Below the pieces are notes generated by a model. It had not been told where the DNA came from. It saw only the letters and a program-made list of their open reading frames with translations, and did not search any database. Both the position numbers and the translations under genes were made by a program. A stretch of DNA of 64,000 nt from Paratinospora sagittata (taxonomy: Eukaryota; Streptophyta; Magnoliopsida; Ranunculales; Menispermaceae). Within the stretch, counting starts at the first letter, position 1, and each line of letters begins with the position of its first letter. Of this stretch, positions 19,130-37,600 are shown in pieces. The stretch is from the NCBI GenBank assembly GCA_035771175.1, contig CM069600.1, positions 1,951,501-2,015,500 on the forward strand, written 5' to 3'.

Positions 19130-21110
19130 ACATCCAACCTGCTGAAATGAGAACAAATGATCTAGCAAGAATGGTGCTTAGTGTGATTCCATTTTGTGCA
19201 AAGCGAGTACTACTCTTTACACTGCTGTAGAAGAGGATTTATATATAGCTGTGAAGTTTCTCATCTGATGAGTTGAAGGTGTGCTTGGTTCTCTGTCTAA
19301 ATGAGGAGGAAGTGTAATGAATTGGGAAGTGGGTCTCTTGAGTTGTATTAATTGATAACTTGATCTAACAAAGCATTTCTAAAATTTAGGTTTTAAGTTG
19401 GGCTTTTGGTTCTATTTGTTTGGGATTTGGCAGCATGGTATGGTTTCCCTAGCTTGTGACTGCTTTTTTGAGAGAGGAACTTTTATTGCTCTCTTTATCT
19501 GTAATCTTGTTTATTGCTTTTTAAGAATGTGAAGTACTGAAACTCATGTTTTTTTTTTTTTTTTTTTGCATCTACCAAGATCTTTTTTGTTACAAATTTG
19601 ATGGTTATTACTAAATTTAGATATTTCTCAGTGCTTCTAATTATCAGATGTCTAAAGTTGTCTTTGTATAGAAGTGTCAAGGTTTGAATCTCGGAGGTTT
19701 ATCATTTCGTTTTTGTCTCGAACGAGGACTAGTCTTGTACTCGAAGGGTGTGGGGATATCTCGTAGAAAGAAAAAATAAAAATTATTAGATGTTTTTCTT
19801 CAAAAATAATACTTGAATCTAAGATCAGTGTGTTTCATATGCCCTTTTGATCAGGTAATGTTTGTATCCAAAGTTTTAAATTTTATTTTTATGTGAACAA
19901 GAGTGAGAATGTAGTCATGCCATACTTTGTTTGGTTTTTGTTTGTTTACATGTGAAATCACAAAGAGTAATGGATCCTATTTTAATTTAATTGTATTTTT
20001 AAATATTTTAATATTCCATCTAAACTACAGCTTATCTATGTTTCTCTTCACTTTGGTCCTACTGTCATGATATTTTATTTATTTATTTATTATTATTATT
20101 TTTTGAGAAGATACGACATTTCCCAACGTATCCATCTGAGGGGTATTCAGCTCCCTGGGCACGGGACAAAGTTGAACTAATGCCCTTACCAATTTATGTG
20201 AAAGTAGAAGGGATACTGATGGCAGCAAGACTTGAACTCGGGTACTTTCGTTCCCTGAGTCATGTTCGTACCATCATATATATGACATGATATTATGTTA
20301 ATATGCTTATTCCAACAAAAATAAAAAATAAAAAAAATCAACCATCGCTTTATTTAAAAATAAAATAAAATTGATAAATGAAAGATTATGCAAGTGATTG
20401 TCATTAATAATCTTAAGTCATAATAAATGACAATATACATGACAAAGAAAGTTCAATAATTGCTGTTAATAAGAATACGAAATCTAATATATGAAATTAC
20501 TAATTCCAAAAAAAAAAAGATCTCGAGACTTTTATGGAATCGGTTTGAACTTTGATCCATTCAACTATAATAACGCCTGTTTGATAGCCGGAGTTTTTTT
20601 TTCAAGAAAATTAAAACTTTTCTAATGAATTTTTTCTTGATTGATTGTACATGAGAAAATATTTATTTATATTCTTATGACGTAAAATAAATTAGATAAT
20701 GAGAAGTTTCATAAAATATAAACGTGAATAAATAATCATCAATACTAAAAATTTTCTCACCTTTGCGGGTAAGAAAATTTTGGTAAAAGAATGAGGGTGA
20801 AAAGATTTTTCTCAAAAAAAAGAAAAATTATTAACAATCAAATACACAATTTTTTTATTTTTTGAAAACAGTTTTTATTTTATCAAAAAAATATATAACA
20901 ATGTTCTTAGCAATCAATCAGTGCCACCTAAGTTTATTCTTCACAGAAGAAAATAAAAACTACAATAACTTTCTAAAAACCACGAGTTGACTCAAACCCC
21001 ACCACCCCCAGACCGAACCGTCCGGCTCATCGGTCTAAACCCGGCTTGATCCCAAATTCCGGTCTTCAACACACTCCATCAAACCTCTCCTAAAAACAAT
21101 CCCTCCATCT
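19130..21110. other. Spacer between eIF4A-III and beta-tubulin
   Basis: 3' UTR of eIF4A-III followed by AT-rich DNA with a poly(T) run (19547-19567) and several A-runs. A SINE-like segment lies at 20104-20285. No gene was recognised. Confidence 0.5.
20104..20285 (-). mobile_element. Possible tRNA-derived SINE fragment
   Basis: On the minus strand, 'tacccgagttcaagtctt' near 20226-20243 resembles a pol III B box in a SINE-like context; the GC content is above that of the surrounding spacer. Neither a clean A box nor a target duplication was seen. Confidence 0.35.
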
Positions 21111-21114
21111 TCCC

Positions 21115-21210
21115 TCTCTCTCTCTCTCTCGCGCGCGCGCGGTCTCTCTCTCTCTCTCCCTCTATCAGAAACCCTAACTCGCTCCGATCCTCTCTCTCTC
21201 TCTCTCTACA
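21115..21210 (+). promoter_or_regulatory. CT-rich 5' leader with telo-box upstream of beta-tubulin
   Basis: Long TC-dinucleotide tracts interrupted by a GCGCGCGCGC run (about 21131-21140). A perfect telo-box AAACCCTAA lies at 21169-21177. CT-rich leaders and telo-boxes are common in plant promoters and leaders of genes active in dividing cells; a regulatory role here is inference. Confidence 0.5.
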
Positions 21211-21266
21211 ATCTCTGGTCACCGGCGTTCTCATCTCCGATCCGATCTCTAAAGAACAAAAGAAAA

Positions 21267-24193
<2,927 letters not shown>

Positions 24194-25631
24194 GGTCTCT
24201 CTACTATTATTTCTCAATGATCTGATGAAACTGAGTTATTCTTCTGTTTTGTTTGTATTTTCTTTCCCAATATTGCAGATATATGTTTTGTGATAAATAT
24301 TGTTGTATCTCTGCTTTGATTACCATGACGAACTCGTGAGTTGTACTTAAATGAGTCTCACTGGTTTGTGTGAGTTTGTATTGTGAGTTTCTTCTTTTGC
24401 CAATTTTGTTTCTTGGTAGAATGTTATATCACTAAAATTCAGCCCAGCTTGAGTGATAATATTGTTGGATCCGCTTCCTCTGCTCTCAATGTAGAGTTAA
24501 AACATTTAAGTTTGAAGTAATTAATTAATTTTGTTTATGTTATTTTAAGTCTTCGTCAGTCTCTGTAGTTACAGTAAATCTTTAATAACTCTTTGGAATT
24601 GGTACATCTTAGGGTTTGTGATGTGTATCAACACCTTAAAGTGGTTTAATTGGGACGAAATTCAAGAACCTTATGGTTTATGTATGTACATACCTCATCA
24701 ACCTTTTTTTATAAAAATAAAAAAATATTTTATGTACACTGCATACCGATTAACGCCCAATTCTCTTGAATGTTTTAATAATACACATATATTACACAAT
24801 ATTGTTAAATATACGCATTCTTAAAATATTTAAGAGAGGTTAAGGATCAGCATCGAAAAATGGTATTGTCACGTATATAACATTACTCTTAAAAATAATA
24901 ACAATAACAATAATAATAAACAACTAAAAATATATTTCATTGCTTTTGAAAAGCATTTCAATCTAAAAATAAATTGAAAACATAATACTGCTAGAGAAAT
25001 CTCATACAATGATTTGACATACAGGGTGTCTCAGATCTTCAGATCAAATGTGGCCCTTGGCTAATATAGAAGGATTCCTATTTTTTATCAAAACAAATAA
25101 CAGTCACTAATCCTCAATCGCCTTCCAAATAAAATAAAAAAATCCTTAAAGCATTGAAATAATCTTTTTTTTTTTTCTTTTGAATTCTTAACTATTCTTT
25201 CAGCAACATAGAACTAACTGATACAACACATGAAGAATTCCAAAAATTAATCAAGTCATCAAAATGTTAGGATAATCAGGTCATCTAACTAGTGGATAAT
25301 CTTCAATAATTTAGGTTTCATGCACAATGAACAATGTAAATCAAGATCAATTTCTCACTAAGGCCACATACCAAGTTTCCTGATCAAGGTGGAACTTTCA
25401 GTGTGGAACCTGTTTGGCTACAAAATTTTTGGGCCGTATTTGGGTTTAAGAATGAAACCAGCACCAATTTGAGATGGATGCCAAGTTATAACCTCGCCGC
25501 TCTATGAAACACGCACTTCTGTTACTTCTTACGGGACCTGCTTTGGTCCGATCCTACGCTTCAAGGCTTGGGAGACCCATTTAAAATCAGAAAATGAAAA
25601 TGACCTGTGGATTTTTGTATAAAATGGTGTC
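24194..25631. other. Convergent spacer between beta-tubulin and NOC2
   Basis: The two genes end facing each other. The first part is the tubulin 3' UTR; the rest is AT-rich with simple AATAAT repeats near 24893-24920 and a poly(T) run at 25167-25177. No gene or transposon end was recognised. Confidence 0.5.
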
Positions 25632-28600
25632 TCAGGTTCTTTGTTTCTTCCTTTTCCTTCCATCACTTGTTTGTACAGTTGAATCTTTCTTCCCCTTGCT
25701 TGTGTATTTCTTTATATTCATAGCCCCACCAGCGCCGTTATCATGAACTTGTTGCTGTTTCTTTGATTCCTCCTTCTCCAGCACCCTGCAATTTGTATGT
25801 GGAAATAAATTAGAATAGGTCACAACAACTGAAAAAGCAGCAACACCAAAAATAACGAAGTAAAAAAAATAAAGTTGCCAAGTTACACGCCATTTTGGCA
25901 AGGCATGAGGTTTTGAAACTTTGAATCTAAAATGAGTCCTTTCCTCTGTAATTGCTCCTAAGCTGTGTCTGACATAGTTGTCTGATTCCTGATTTGAACA
26001 ATACAAATCTTACAATTTACGATTAGGTTCTTGAAAAATTATTTGAATCCTTTGAAATGAATTCCACTGTTTCAGAATCCCATATGTTAGTTCTTCTACG
26101 ATTCATTATATTTAACTTGAACAATTTAAAAAAAAGGTTTTTAGAACATTATGATTAGAACGCATTATATCCCAAAGAATTACCTATGTTGAATCAAAGA
26201 GTTCAAAATTCTTGCATATCTGATTTATTTGCCCCTTGTCATTTTAAAAACTTCAATGCCCATGGTTATACTAGCATCTTAGATTTCTCGATACTTGGTA
26301 ACTGTTCCACTTCTTGCAGGTGTGCTTCACAATATCCTAGTTTTTTACAGGTTGATTATACTTCTCTAATGATCGGAAAGAACACAAAAATGAGATGTTA
26401 GAATAATACCATTAAGTCACCCTAGGTCCAAGAAGGATCATCTTTAAGTTCTAGCTCCTTGTATATTTGATCACCATCTCTAGTCATTTTACAAACTTAC
26501 AATTTGCCCACATCATATCGGTAAGGTAACTACAGTTCTTCATCAATGCTCCAATGTAGATAAACTTATTCAACTAATACAGCATTAATAAGAGGTTCGA
26601 AAAATAAAAATGTCATGGCAGATTTTATACCTTTTCTTTACGAGAGCATTTCGAGAAAGAGACTTTTGAATTATACTAGTGTAATACTGAATGAAAGGTG
26701 CATTGCCGCTGGATCTCTTCATCTGTAGATGATTTATTAAGGAAATAACATATTCAGTACAAAGTGAAGTGCCATTCTAGGTAAAGTAGAGAGGACTATG
26801 ATTAAAGCACACCTGAAAAAATGATTCAACGTTATCTTGGTCTTTTGGTGAAAACACAACCTCATCTCTTTTCTTCTGTATGAACTCCATATTCTGCTCA
26901 ACCTGTATTCCAAAAAGAGCCAGTGGTTGGGAAGGGATTGTTGCAATTTGGAAGATCTTTAGGCAGTAGGTATGATGAAAAATAGCATTTAATTGCATAT
27001 GCACCCGCAAAATCAACACAATTGACATCCACAAACAACAAATATAGAGGCGATCTTCGATTGTTAATGTAATAATAATAAGGGTAATGCTAATCTAACT
27101 GCCAAAAAATGTAACTGCAAATGCAACTACCCTTTTAATGCCATTAAATCATTCATTACATGCATTGAGATGTGTAATGCATGCATATCCAAGGGTATTA
27201 ATGGTGTAGTTGCACTTGTAGTTGTAATTTTTGCAGTTACATCACTAATATTGTCAATGTAAATTCCCTGAAAAGATAAAAACAAGGTTTCTTTCAGACA
27301 GACCTGGTCTATCATACGCTTAACTGGACGTCGAAGGCTTTCAGCAGTAATGTTCTCATGGAATTTTCTCAGGCGAATGAGAGGAATAGTTGCTAGCTCT
27401 GGGAAGGATATATGATAACTCCACTGATTGAAGTGTATCGAGAGCTGTTCAATTGCTGATAGAACAAGTTCTTCTTGGAAGTATTGTACCTTTAACCACT
27501 GTTTTGGCACCTGATGAAAAGTAAATTCAGTGCCAATCATTCACAAATGCAGAATACATTTAATTGCATTTGAAACATGAATTAATAATGAGTCAAACTT
27601 ATCTGGCATAGATAATTAAAGAATAATAAAATTTATAAATTATTTTGAGGGACTCATGGTGCAGTACAGTATCCGAGGCTGCATAGCAAGGAAATTTTTT
27701 TTCTAAGGTTCAGGTGAACTGAACAGTTACATAAGCCTGTAACCTTCTCAGATAGCTTCACAGTGCACCTCTTTGATTTTCACAAATTCTGATTTCATAT
27801 GACAATGGAAACACAAAGAACTAAAACTAATACGTGAAAAAACTAATAGCTAGTTCCTGGGTGTTCGCCTTCCCTTGGTCAAAAGGGTACTCGATATCTA
27901 GCTGGTTTACTAATTGGGCCTCGTGCATGTCCTGATTCTTGAGTCTCATTTTGGTGGATGTTGATAGTGTATGGATTGTGCTGTGTCAATGTACTGTCAA
28001 AGTTGCTTGAGTAGGGAGTATTGTAGTCGGTATCATGGATGTTGCAGTTGTACCACTGGTGCAATTATGTACAGATTTCTATTATTTCCCCAATTAATAT
28101 ATATATATATATTTCTTCAAAAAAAAAAACTAATAATGGAAAGAGAAAAATAAGATAACATGTAATGAATGCAAAAGGAAAGGTAAATAACAGAACTAAA
28201 TACTAAATAGTATGTCAAATGAAAGAATAAACAGGCAGAACTTGGGCCCCATCGTGGCAACATTTTAGTCAAATGAAGCAAATAGCTTGTTTGGGAGACC
28301 AGCTTTTGTGGTAGAAAAACGCATTTTTTCACTTTTTACAAAAGCTGGATCCCAATAGCTTCTGCGTTTGAGACGCGTGTTAAGGAAAATGGTTTTTGAG
28401 TTCAAACGATGGCCTTAATGGAGTGCATAAGTTGGAAAAACAAAGAATAGACAGCTAGGAAACTGAATAGTGTGAGCAGATTCCATTTTCCTATCAAAGT
28501 ACCTTAAGCATCGATGACATGTCAAATTTCCCATCAGGTCTGGCATCTAGCTTGCAACTTCTTATGTACTCCAGAGAATCAAGCACATGGGAGGTGATAG

Positions 28601-31600
28601 GGATGAAAACACCAGTAGAAGTGGACAGTTGATTAAGCATTTGAATGCATTTTAGTCTCAAAGGCAAATATCGAAGTCCAGGAAAGAGATTAGCTATTCC
28701 ATTTATAACTTGAATAATCAAATAAAGCAATGCCTGAAGATCATGGTCCTTACTGTTAGAAGAAATAAATTTAACCCAAAGATCAATGCAATTAATGTAC
28801 TGCCAGTTATATATCCTCTTTAGCACTTCCTGCAAAGACAAACACTAAGTTAGATCAGGACTCCAGTAGTCATGCTACAACAAATAAAAACTATTGATGG
28901 ATCAACCACAAAGGCATAAGGTATTCAACATTGATGTGAGAACTTTGATGTTGATAATATGGATAAAATGGATCAGGAAGAAACTAAACTGTACAATGGG
29001 AATGATTGGATCATTTAATTACCCATTAGAAATAAAGTACAGATTTTGAAAATTCATTTCCAAACATTGCCAAACCATGTTTTGTACAGAGAAAAGATGT
29101 TTGGAGTTTCATGTAACATAGATGTCTTTGCACATGAGAGAGTGAAAATTTACAATCCAAAGAAATTCATCATGTAGATTACAAAGAAAAGACACTGATC
29201 TATCTGCTTATTTTTTATTATGAAAGAAATTATGATGAATGGTGCATAAAAATTAACAAGGTCAATCAGGTGAACTGCCCCTAGATTCTATCATTCAACA
29301 AACAGTAGAGTAGATATTAATATTATCTTTGCATGTACAGAAATACAACCAGGTAACAGCTCGCATTTCCTAAAGTTTTAATAGGTATCTTAGACAAACC
29401 AGAAACTGTTTTTTATTTCCAAGTACAAAGACAATGAAAACAAGCAGTGATATGCCTTTGGTGAGGTAGGATTTGAAAATCAGTTTGAGAAATTTATCCT
29501 TGGCAAACAACATGAATTTGGAAAACGACCAAATCTTGTTTTTCAAATTTTCCAATCACATTTTTTGGGTACTATTTCAGATGCCAAACCAACCAAATGC
29601 GTCCTTAATTCTATATATGTTCATGGTTAACATTTTAAAATTACCAAAGATCCATCTGACAGCGATACCTATAAAAAGAAATAAAGATTGTTTACCTTGT
29701 TCTTTGTTTTAAGACCCTGCTGCAATATGTTGGCTAGTTGCTGTATAGACACCAACACCTTGCTATATGACTTAGCAACATCGAGGGAATACAGCTCAGT
29801 AAGGGAGTTCATTAAAACATTTAATTGTTCAAGATTGCTCGGGTCCACAAACTTGCAGTGTGCAATGAAGGCTTTATATGCTTTGATCAAGCAGGTGTCA
29901 TGGACATCTGAACTAAACAGAAGAGCAATATTACGTATGACAAGAAATGAAGATGATGACACCAAGCCATCTCCAGTTGACCATAAATGAACGGCAACCT
30001 GCATCCAAACTTGAGTTATTAATAGAGGTAACAGTTAACAAAATAGGATATAATTACTTGAAGGATTTAAAATGTTAATTATGAATTTCACACAATTATG
30101 CCTCTCCAGTCCACTATGAAGATAAGGACGTATACATCATCCCTTCCACAGACCTCGTAATGGCAGGAGCCTCATGCACTAGGTGCATGCCCCTTTTATG
30201 ATATTCACAATTATCCATTGATCACAAAATGGTGTTGTATAACTTGATAGATTGATAACATATTTCTCATTCATACTCTAAGACAAAGTTAAACAGTGGT
30301 GATGACATAAGATAAAAATCATAAATACCAGTGAATAAAAACTATAATATTACAAGTCAAAGTTTTAGGTCAAAAAAGGAGGAATGCATTTGTGGAACTT
30401 AAGGTACCAATGATTCAGAAGATCACGTTAACCAGTACCACTGATAAAATATTGATCTTTTCCAATTAAGACGACAAAATGCTGTTAAAATTCTCAATTG
30501 CTAAAATGCACAGAGAGGTACAATCACCTCCACCAGACATTATTAGAAACACTAGTCCACCAAATAATTGACACACTTCTAGACATCTAAAAGCTGAAAC
30601 AGAAAATTTTGTATTTGCTAAGTAGAACTTTTTCTTTGCTGAGATAAGTCTCTGCAGTGAGGAAAGATGTGATAAAAGAAAAAAGAACAGGAACAACTCC
30701 ATAGCTAAACCAGGAAGTTATCCCTTAACAGAAACATACTTCATTAATTTTGAAGGTGAAACATCTTGCATGTTAAGAGAAAATTAAAACATTAAACATA
30801 GATAATATTAGTTCCTGACCAAATAAATGAGAGAAACTGGATTCCAGAGAAAAATGAGATTAAGGTGAATAATATGAATCATATACCTTAATGAGCCTCT
30901 GCAGTAAAGATGGAAAACCGGCAAAAAATACAATAGCAGCTCTCAGTTGGGTCAAGGCGAATACCAATATCTCACTGTCGGTAACTTGGTTCAGAAGAAA
31001 AAGTTTACTCCTTAAATACGATTTAATCAAAGGCCTGGCATTTTTCCATTTAGAAGTTTTTTTCATATTTAATATAGTCTCCACCTTGCAGCTGGAGGTT
31101 GAAATTCCTAGCAGACTATGAAATATACTGCTGGCTTCATGAAGCATAAACATAATTATCTTACATAAAACCCCAGTATTCTGAGTTCCCTGGGATGAGA
31201 CTGCAATAATACCACCATCAGATCCATAATGACACGCAATTCGGTATGCATTAAGGAGATTAGGGAGCACAGAGAACTTCTGCTCTTCTGTGATCAGTTG
31301 ACACAATAAATCAATGGTAGAATACGTAAGGACCTTGTCTGTCCTCAGATTAGAGCCATCTTCCTTAGCTATCATCATTTCCTGATCACTTATTTCACCT
31401 TCTACATCAGAAAACTGTAACACAAGAAGAAAGAAAACCAGAAAATAAGCACATGCTTAACGGCAAGCGGGGTAAAAGAAACAAGAAAACAAAGGCAAGC
31501 GGGGTAAAAGAAACAAGAAAACAAAGGCAAGCAAACATTCAGACAAATGTTAGAAGTAAACAACAGATGGGCATTATATTGCATTTTATATGTATCTCAA

Positions 31601-34600
31601 ATGGTTCAGTTTTGGACGTACGCCATCCGTATCCATCACGCATGATCAAATATCCCTGCAATTTTTGTTAATATCCACTTAAAAATATCTTCAGAGTCAT
31701 GTATAAAGATATTCAATTCCCAAGACACCATAAATTGACCAAAAGACACATCTAAGCTCAGTCATTCCATTGTTTTCACATAATTGTAATCACTACACCA
31801 TTCTGAGTAACGTTTTACATTGTGAACAACAACGAAAGCATCTAAGATTTTAAACTGCAATAAATTCACTCACATATTTAGTAGGTTAAGCAAGAATATG
31901 ATTTTTCACTCTTAGTAATTACCTCCTCAGGAGAAAATTTTCTTGTGTAACTCTACAGCCTAGCACTCTAGCAGCTTATACAAATGATAGACACTTCCAA
32001 GGAGGAAGCATACCAAATATACAGTGAGGCTTTGGATGTTGATAGGTACAATATATCTCATCTAAGTAAGATGAGAAATTTTTTTTTTCAGTGTCCCAAA
32101 AACATGGATCATCTGATCTTTGGATACTTTGAATCTCGAACACATTTAGATGACATTGCTTAGTAAGCATTCTTCCCCCATCACAGTGTATGTTCCAAAA
32201 CAAATAAATTATTCTCTATTACTTGAAAAACTATTTGCCATATTCATATGTTTGTATATAGACCGCACTTTTCAAAACCTCTAGGAAAGAAGTATTGGTG
32301 GTTGATTCCTAATTTATACTCTTCAATGTCACAGAATGCAGTTTTAAAAGCATGAGAGCATTCAACCATACTTAAATAAGTCTTCTCCCAATACCTAGGG
32401 TCAGCTACATGAATCCACTTCCTCCACTCTGCTTTATCCGGGGTTAAGTCAACAGTTATATTATAAAGTAGTTATATCTTTCTTAATTGCCTCGATCCAT
32501 GTTATTCTAGTTCTTATTCTACTAATATTTAAAATAATCCAAATTTATCCTTATTTCCTTTTAAAATTTCCTTTTCCTCCACGTTTTAAGGGAGTCACCA
32601 CCCAAAAACCCTAGTCTCTAAGTTCAAGAGAAAATGTAATTTAAGACAACCCTACTCTAAAGTCCAAGTTATAGTCATTTCCTTGTCCTCCACTAGTTGT
32701 GGAATAAGATCTTTCCAGACTCACCTAGAATGGGAACTCATGCTGGTCGCTAGTATGAGCAATGAAAAGTAGAACCAAATTGTCAAAGACTCGGTTCCTA
32801 TACTAGCCTTCTAGGTAATCAGATATATAATCCCGCTAACCTTTAATTCAGAATCTCAACTACTTTTACCCTTCTTTCCTTCTCTGCGCATTCATTCCCT
32901 TATTGTTATTCATCTCAGTAATACAAACACATAACTAAGTAAACACTAAATAACCTTTCCCCTCAACCTGACCTCAGAACCTTCACTTTTTTCGTCCTTT
33001 CTCTTTTCTTTCCCTTTCTTTTCTCTACATTTCAGCTCCACATGAGCTTTGCCATCCATTGAAAGGGTCCTAAAATAATGACATCGCCACATCAATGCTA
33101 TAATTTTTTACTAATTTTCACCCTTGCAATCAACTATTTCGACCAAGTAGTCAACTACTTCATGACTTAGTAGACTAGTTTTAATATTTTGGGTCATCTA
33201 AATTGCACCCCAGAGCATTTTCTGTATAGAAGTCACATTTTGGCACAAGTAGTTGACTACTTTATCAATGCAGTCAACTACTTCCCCAAAGTAGTGAGCT
33301 ACTTTTGACAAATTTCATTAATATCCAACCATGCACTCTAAAACACTTATAACTCATCTCAAACATCAAAAAAAAATGTGATTTGGACTTGCTAGTCTCG
33401 CAATTATGTTTGCATAAACAACACCAACTTGGAGATAGACACCAATGCTTAAATCTCCGTTGTAGCACATCCGCACAATTAAGTTTACCATGAGCAATTG
33501 TTCATCCTAAAAATTTGGCTTTTGACGGTACATGAGCTTTCCATATATATCTAAAAGATAAGGGAGAGGGAGTAGAAGAGGGCATGGATTTCAAAAATTG
33601 GAAGAAGGTTTGTGAGGAAAATGTTCCCAAGTTAGGTAAGGTCCAAAAAACCGGGTAAATGACAGCCCTCAATGCATCCTAAAATCCCCCCAATCTCCTC
33701 AGATTCCCTATCGGTCAAATTCATAGACAATAAAAGGTTCCATGTGGTCCTTCCCTCAACATTTGTCCCATCATGACCTACAAAAGAATTGATTCTATGG
33801 TTATGTCTAGAAGGTTATCCTATACAAATTGGAAAAGAGGTTCACAAAACTATCCCTACCACACCATGTATCCTCCTAAAACCTAATAGAGTCACCACTA
33901 CCCACTTTTAATGTAATACTCCAAAATTTTCATAAACTTATAAAATAGATAACCAATAAATAAATAAGTAAAAATCAATATTTTCATCACCAGTACTATC
34001 TACATGTCACAAAATAAGAAAATTAGTATAATATAAATTTATTTTGAGCCCATGTCCATGGTCAAGTTCAAAGGCCAAACCCAACATAAAGTCAAAATCA
34101 ACATTAAGATCAAGCCCAAGTCCAATCCCACCACCTAAAATGTTATAAAGCCCAAAGCCCAAGTTCAATACTATGGGAATTATTGGTGAGCACGTGGTCA
34201 AAAGTGGGTTACAAGTGTAAGACCATGATTTTTTTAAGAGTTTTTAATTGAGTAGTGAGGATTAAATAAACCTACCATGAACCAACTATAAATACCCCCT
34301 CAAATGAGAGGTTTGAGTATCAAGTAGCAAGTTCTCTCTTGAGTATTCTCCTCTCCTTAACTCTCTTGAAATTCCTAAACTTTTACTTTCGTGTGCTTAT
34401 ATACATAAATTCGTAAACTTTTTCCCCGAATGAGAAATTTGTGTGCTTATACAAACAAATTGTTAATTTTTAGCCGAAAAAGGACTTTCGTGTGACTTAT
34501 ATAAAAATTCAAATTTTCACCCTAAATGGGACTATTGTGCGCTTATATACACAAATTCGTAATTTTCTCCCAATCAGAGTTTTAGGTGTTTATATAATTA

Positions 34601-37600
34601 ACTTCAAAATTTTCACCCCAACTAGGACTTTCATGTGCTTACATAGACAAATTCCAAATTTTTAGCCTAATTGGGCTTTAATGTGCTTGTATAAACGTAT
34701 TCCTAATTATTACCCTTAATAGAACATTCATGTGCTTTATATAAGTTTTTCTAACCAAGTTGGACTTTAGGGTGAATATATAAGCAAATTCCTAATTTTT
34801 AATCAAAATGGGACTGTCGTGTACATATATAAAGAAATTCTTAATTTCTACACAAAATCGTACTTTCGTGAGCTAATATAAATAAACTCGTAAATTTTTA
34901 CCCCAAATAGGAGTTTCGTGTGCTTATATAAAAGAATTCATAATTTTTAGGCGAAAAGGGACTTTCGTCTAACTTATATAAAAACTCATAATTTTCACCC
35001 TAAATGGGACACTATCGTGTGCTTATATACACAATCTTGTAATTTTCTCCCAATTGAAGTTTTATATGTTTATATAAATAACTTCTTGATTTTCACCCCA
35101 ACAAGGAGTTTTATGTGTTTATATACACAAATTAATAATTTTTATCCTAGTTGGGCTTTCATGTGCTTGTATAAACGTATTCCTAATTATATAAAAAATT
35201 TATATTTTTCACACCAAGTAGGACTTTCGTGTACTAGATAAGCAAATTCCTAATTTTTATCAAAAATGAGATTATCATGTACATACAAAGAAATTCTTAA
35301 TTTCTACTGAAAGTCATATTTTCATGTGCTTATATAAATAAACTCGAAAATCTTTACCCAAGTGGGAGTTTCGTGTACCTATATAAACAAATTCCTAACT
35401 TTTAGCCAAATAGGGACTTTCGTGACTTACATAAGAATTCATAATTTTAACCCTAAATGGGACTATCGTGTGCTTATATAAACAAATTATTAATTTTCTC
35501 CCAATCGAAGTTTTATGTGTTTATATAAATAACTTCATGATTTTCACCCAAATTACGACTTTCATGTGCTCATATACACAAATTCCTAGTTGCTAGCCTA
35601 CTTGGGCTTTCATGTGCTTATATAAATGTATTCCTAATTATTACCCTAAATAGGACTTTTGTGTGTTTTATTCAAGAAATTTATATTTTTCACATTAAGT
35701 GGGACTTTTGTGTGTTTATATAAGCAAATTCCTAATTTTTACCCAAAATGGGACTATCGTGTACATATATAAAGAAATTTTTAATTTCTACCTAAAATTG
35801 TGCTTTTGTGTGCTTATGTACATAAATTCGTAAACTTTTACCCCGAATGGGAAATTCGTGTACATTATACAAACAAATTCTTAATTTTCAGTCGAAAATG
35901 GACTTTTGTGTGACTTATATAAAAATTTAAATTTTCATCCTAAATGGGACTATCGTGTGCTTATATACACAAATTCATAATTTTCTCCCAATCAGAGTTT
36001 TAGGTGTTTATATAAATAACTTCAAAATTTTCACCCCAACTAGGACTATCATGTGAATTCTCCTACACAGTAGCCGCCGAGGAGAAGACATCATGAAACA
36101 CTCTGTTGTTCCGCTCCTTTCATACAGACCATAAAACAGCCAAACAAACAACCTTCCAGTGTTCACGCCACGTAGCATGAATGTTCTGAATGAAGGAAAA
36201 AAGAACAATGCTATCTGTAGCAACCTCGTCATCATCCATGACAGGGAAATGGGAACGCCATCTACTCCATACCTCATTGGCAAACGGGCAATGCCAACAA
36301 ATATGACTAACTGACTCCAACTCCCTCCTACAAAGAAAGCACCAATATGGAGACAAGCACATAGATGGGAACCTCTTCTGCATCATATCCCCAGTGTTCA
36401 TCTTCCCATGAGACGCCACCTAACCCAGAAACCTGACCTTCGAAGGCACGTGGGCCTTTCAAATAAAACTATGGTTAGGAAAAGGAAGACCATCGGGTAC
36501 AGAGAGAATAGAAGAGAGGAAGGATTTAGTGGTAAACCATCAGGCACGTATACATATATAAAGAAATTCTTAATTTCTACACAAAATCGTCCTTTCGTGA
36601 GCTGATATAAATAAACTCGTAAATTTTTACCCCGAATTGGAGTTTCGTGTGCTTATATAAAAGAATTCCTAATCTTTAGGCGAAAAGGGACTTTCGTCTA
36701 ACTTATATAAAAACTCATAATTTTCACCCTAAATGGGACTATCGTGTGCTTATATACACAATCTCGTAATTTTCTCCCAATTGAAGTTTTATATGTTTGT
36801 ATAAATAACTTCATGATTTTCATCCCAACTAGGAGTTTTATGTGTTTATATACACAAATTTATAATTTTTATCCTAGTTAGGCTTTCATGTGCTTGTATA
36901 AACGTATTCCTAATTATTACCCTAAATATGACTTTCGTATGCTTTATCTAAGAAATTTATATTTTTCACACCAAGTAGGACTTTCATGTACTAGATAAGC
37001 AAATTCCTAATTTTTACCAACATGGGGATTATCATGTACATATATACAAAGAAATTCTTAATTTCTACCGAAAATCATATTTTAATGTGCTTATATAAAT
37101 AAACTCGAAAATTTTTACCCAAGTGGGTGTTTCGTGTGCTTATAAACAAATTCCTAACTTTTAGCCAAAAAGGGACTTTCGTGTGACTTACATAAGAATT
37201 CATAATTTTAATCCTAAATGGGACTATCGTGTGCTTACATACACAAATTCGTAATTTTCTCCCAATCGGAGTTTTATGTGTTTATATAAATAACTTCATG
37301 ATTTTCACCCAAACTAAAACTTTCATGTGCTTATATAAACGTGCTTATATATATAAATAAATTCTTAATTTCTACCGAAATCGTACTTTCGTGTGCTTAT
37401 ATAAATAAGCTCGGAAATTTTTACCCCAAGTAGGAGTTTCGTGTGCTTATATAAACAAATCCTTCATTTTGAGCCGAAAAGGGACTTTCGTGTGACTTTG
37501 GTGTCTTTTTCCAAACTGGTGTTGTTTGTGTAAGGGCAATGGGAAAACAAGTCAACACCTTTTTGAGGATTGTGAGTTCTCTAAAGAGGTGTGGAATAGA

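Noticed and set aside
19547..19567. Poly(T) run as a terminator
   Set aside because: Homopolymer T/A runs are common throughout this AT-rich window and occur without nearby pol III genes.
27073..27245. microRNA precursor
   Set aside because: The foldback has transposon-like symmetric ends and long arms typical of a MITE; nothing points to a defined mature miRNA.
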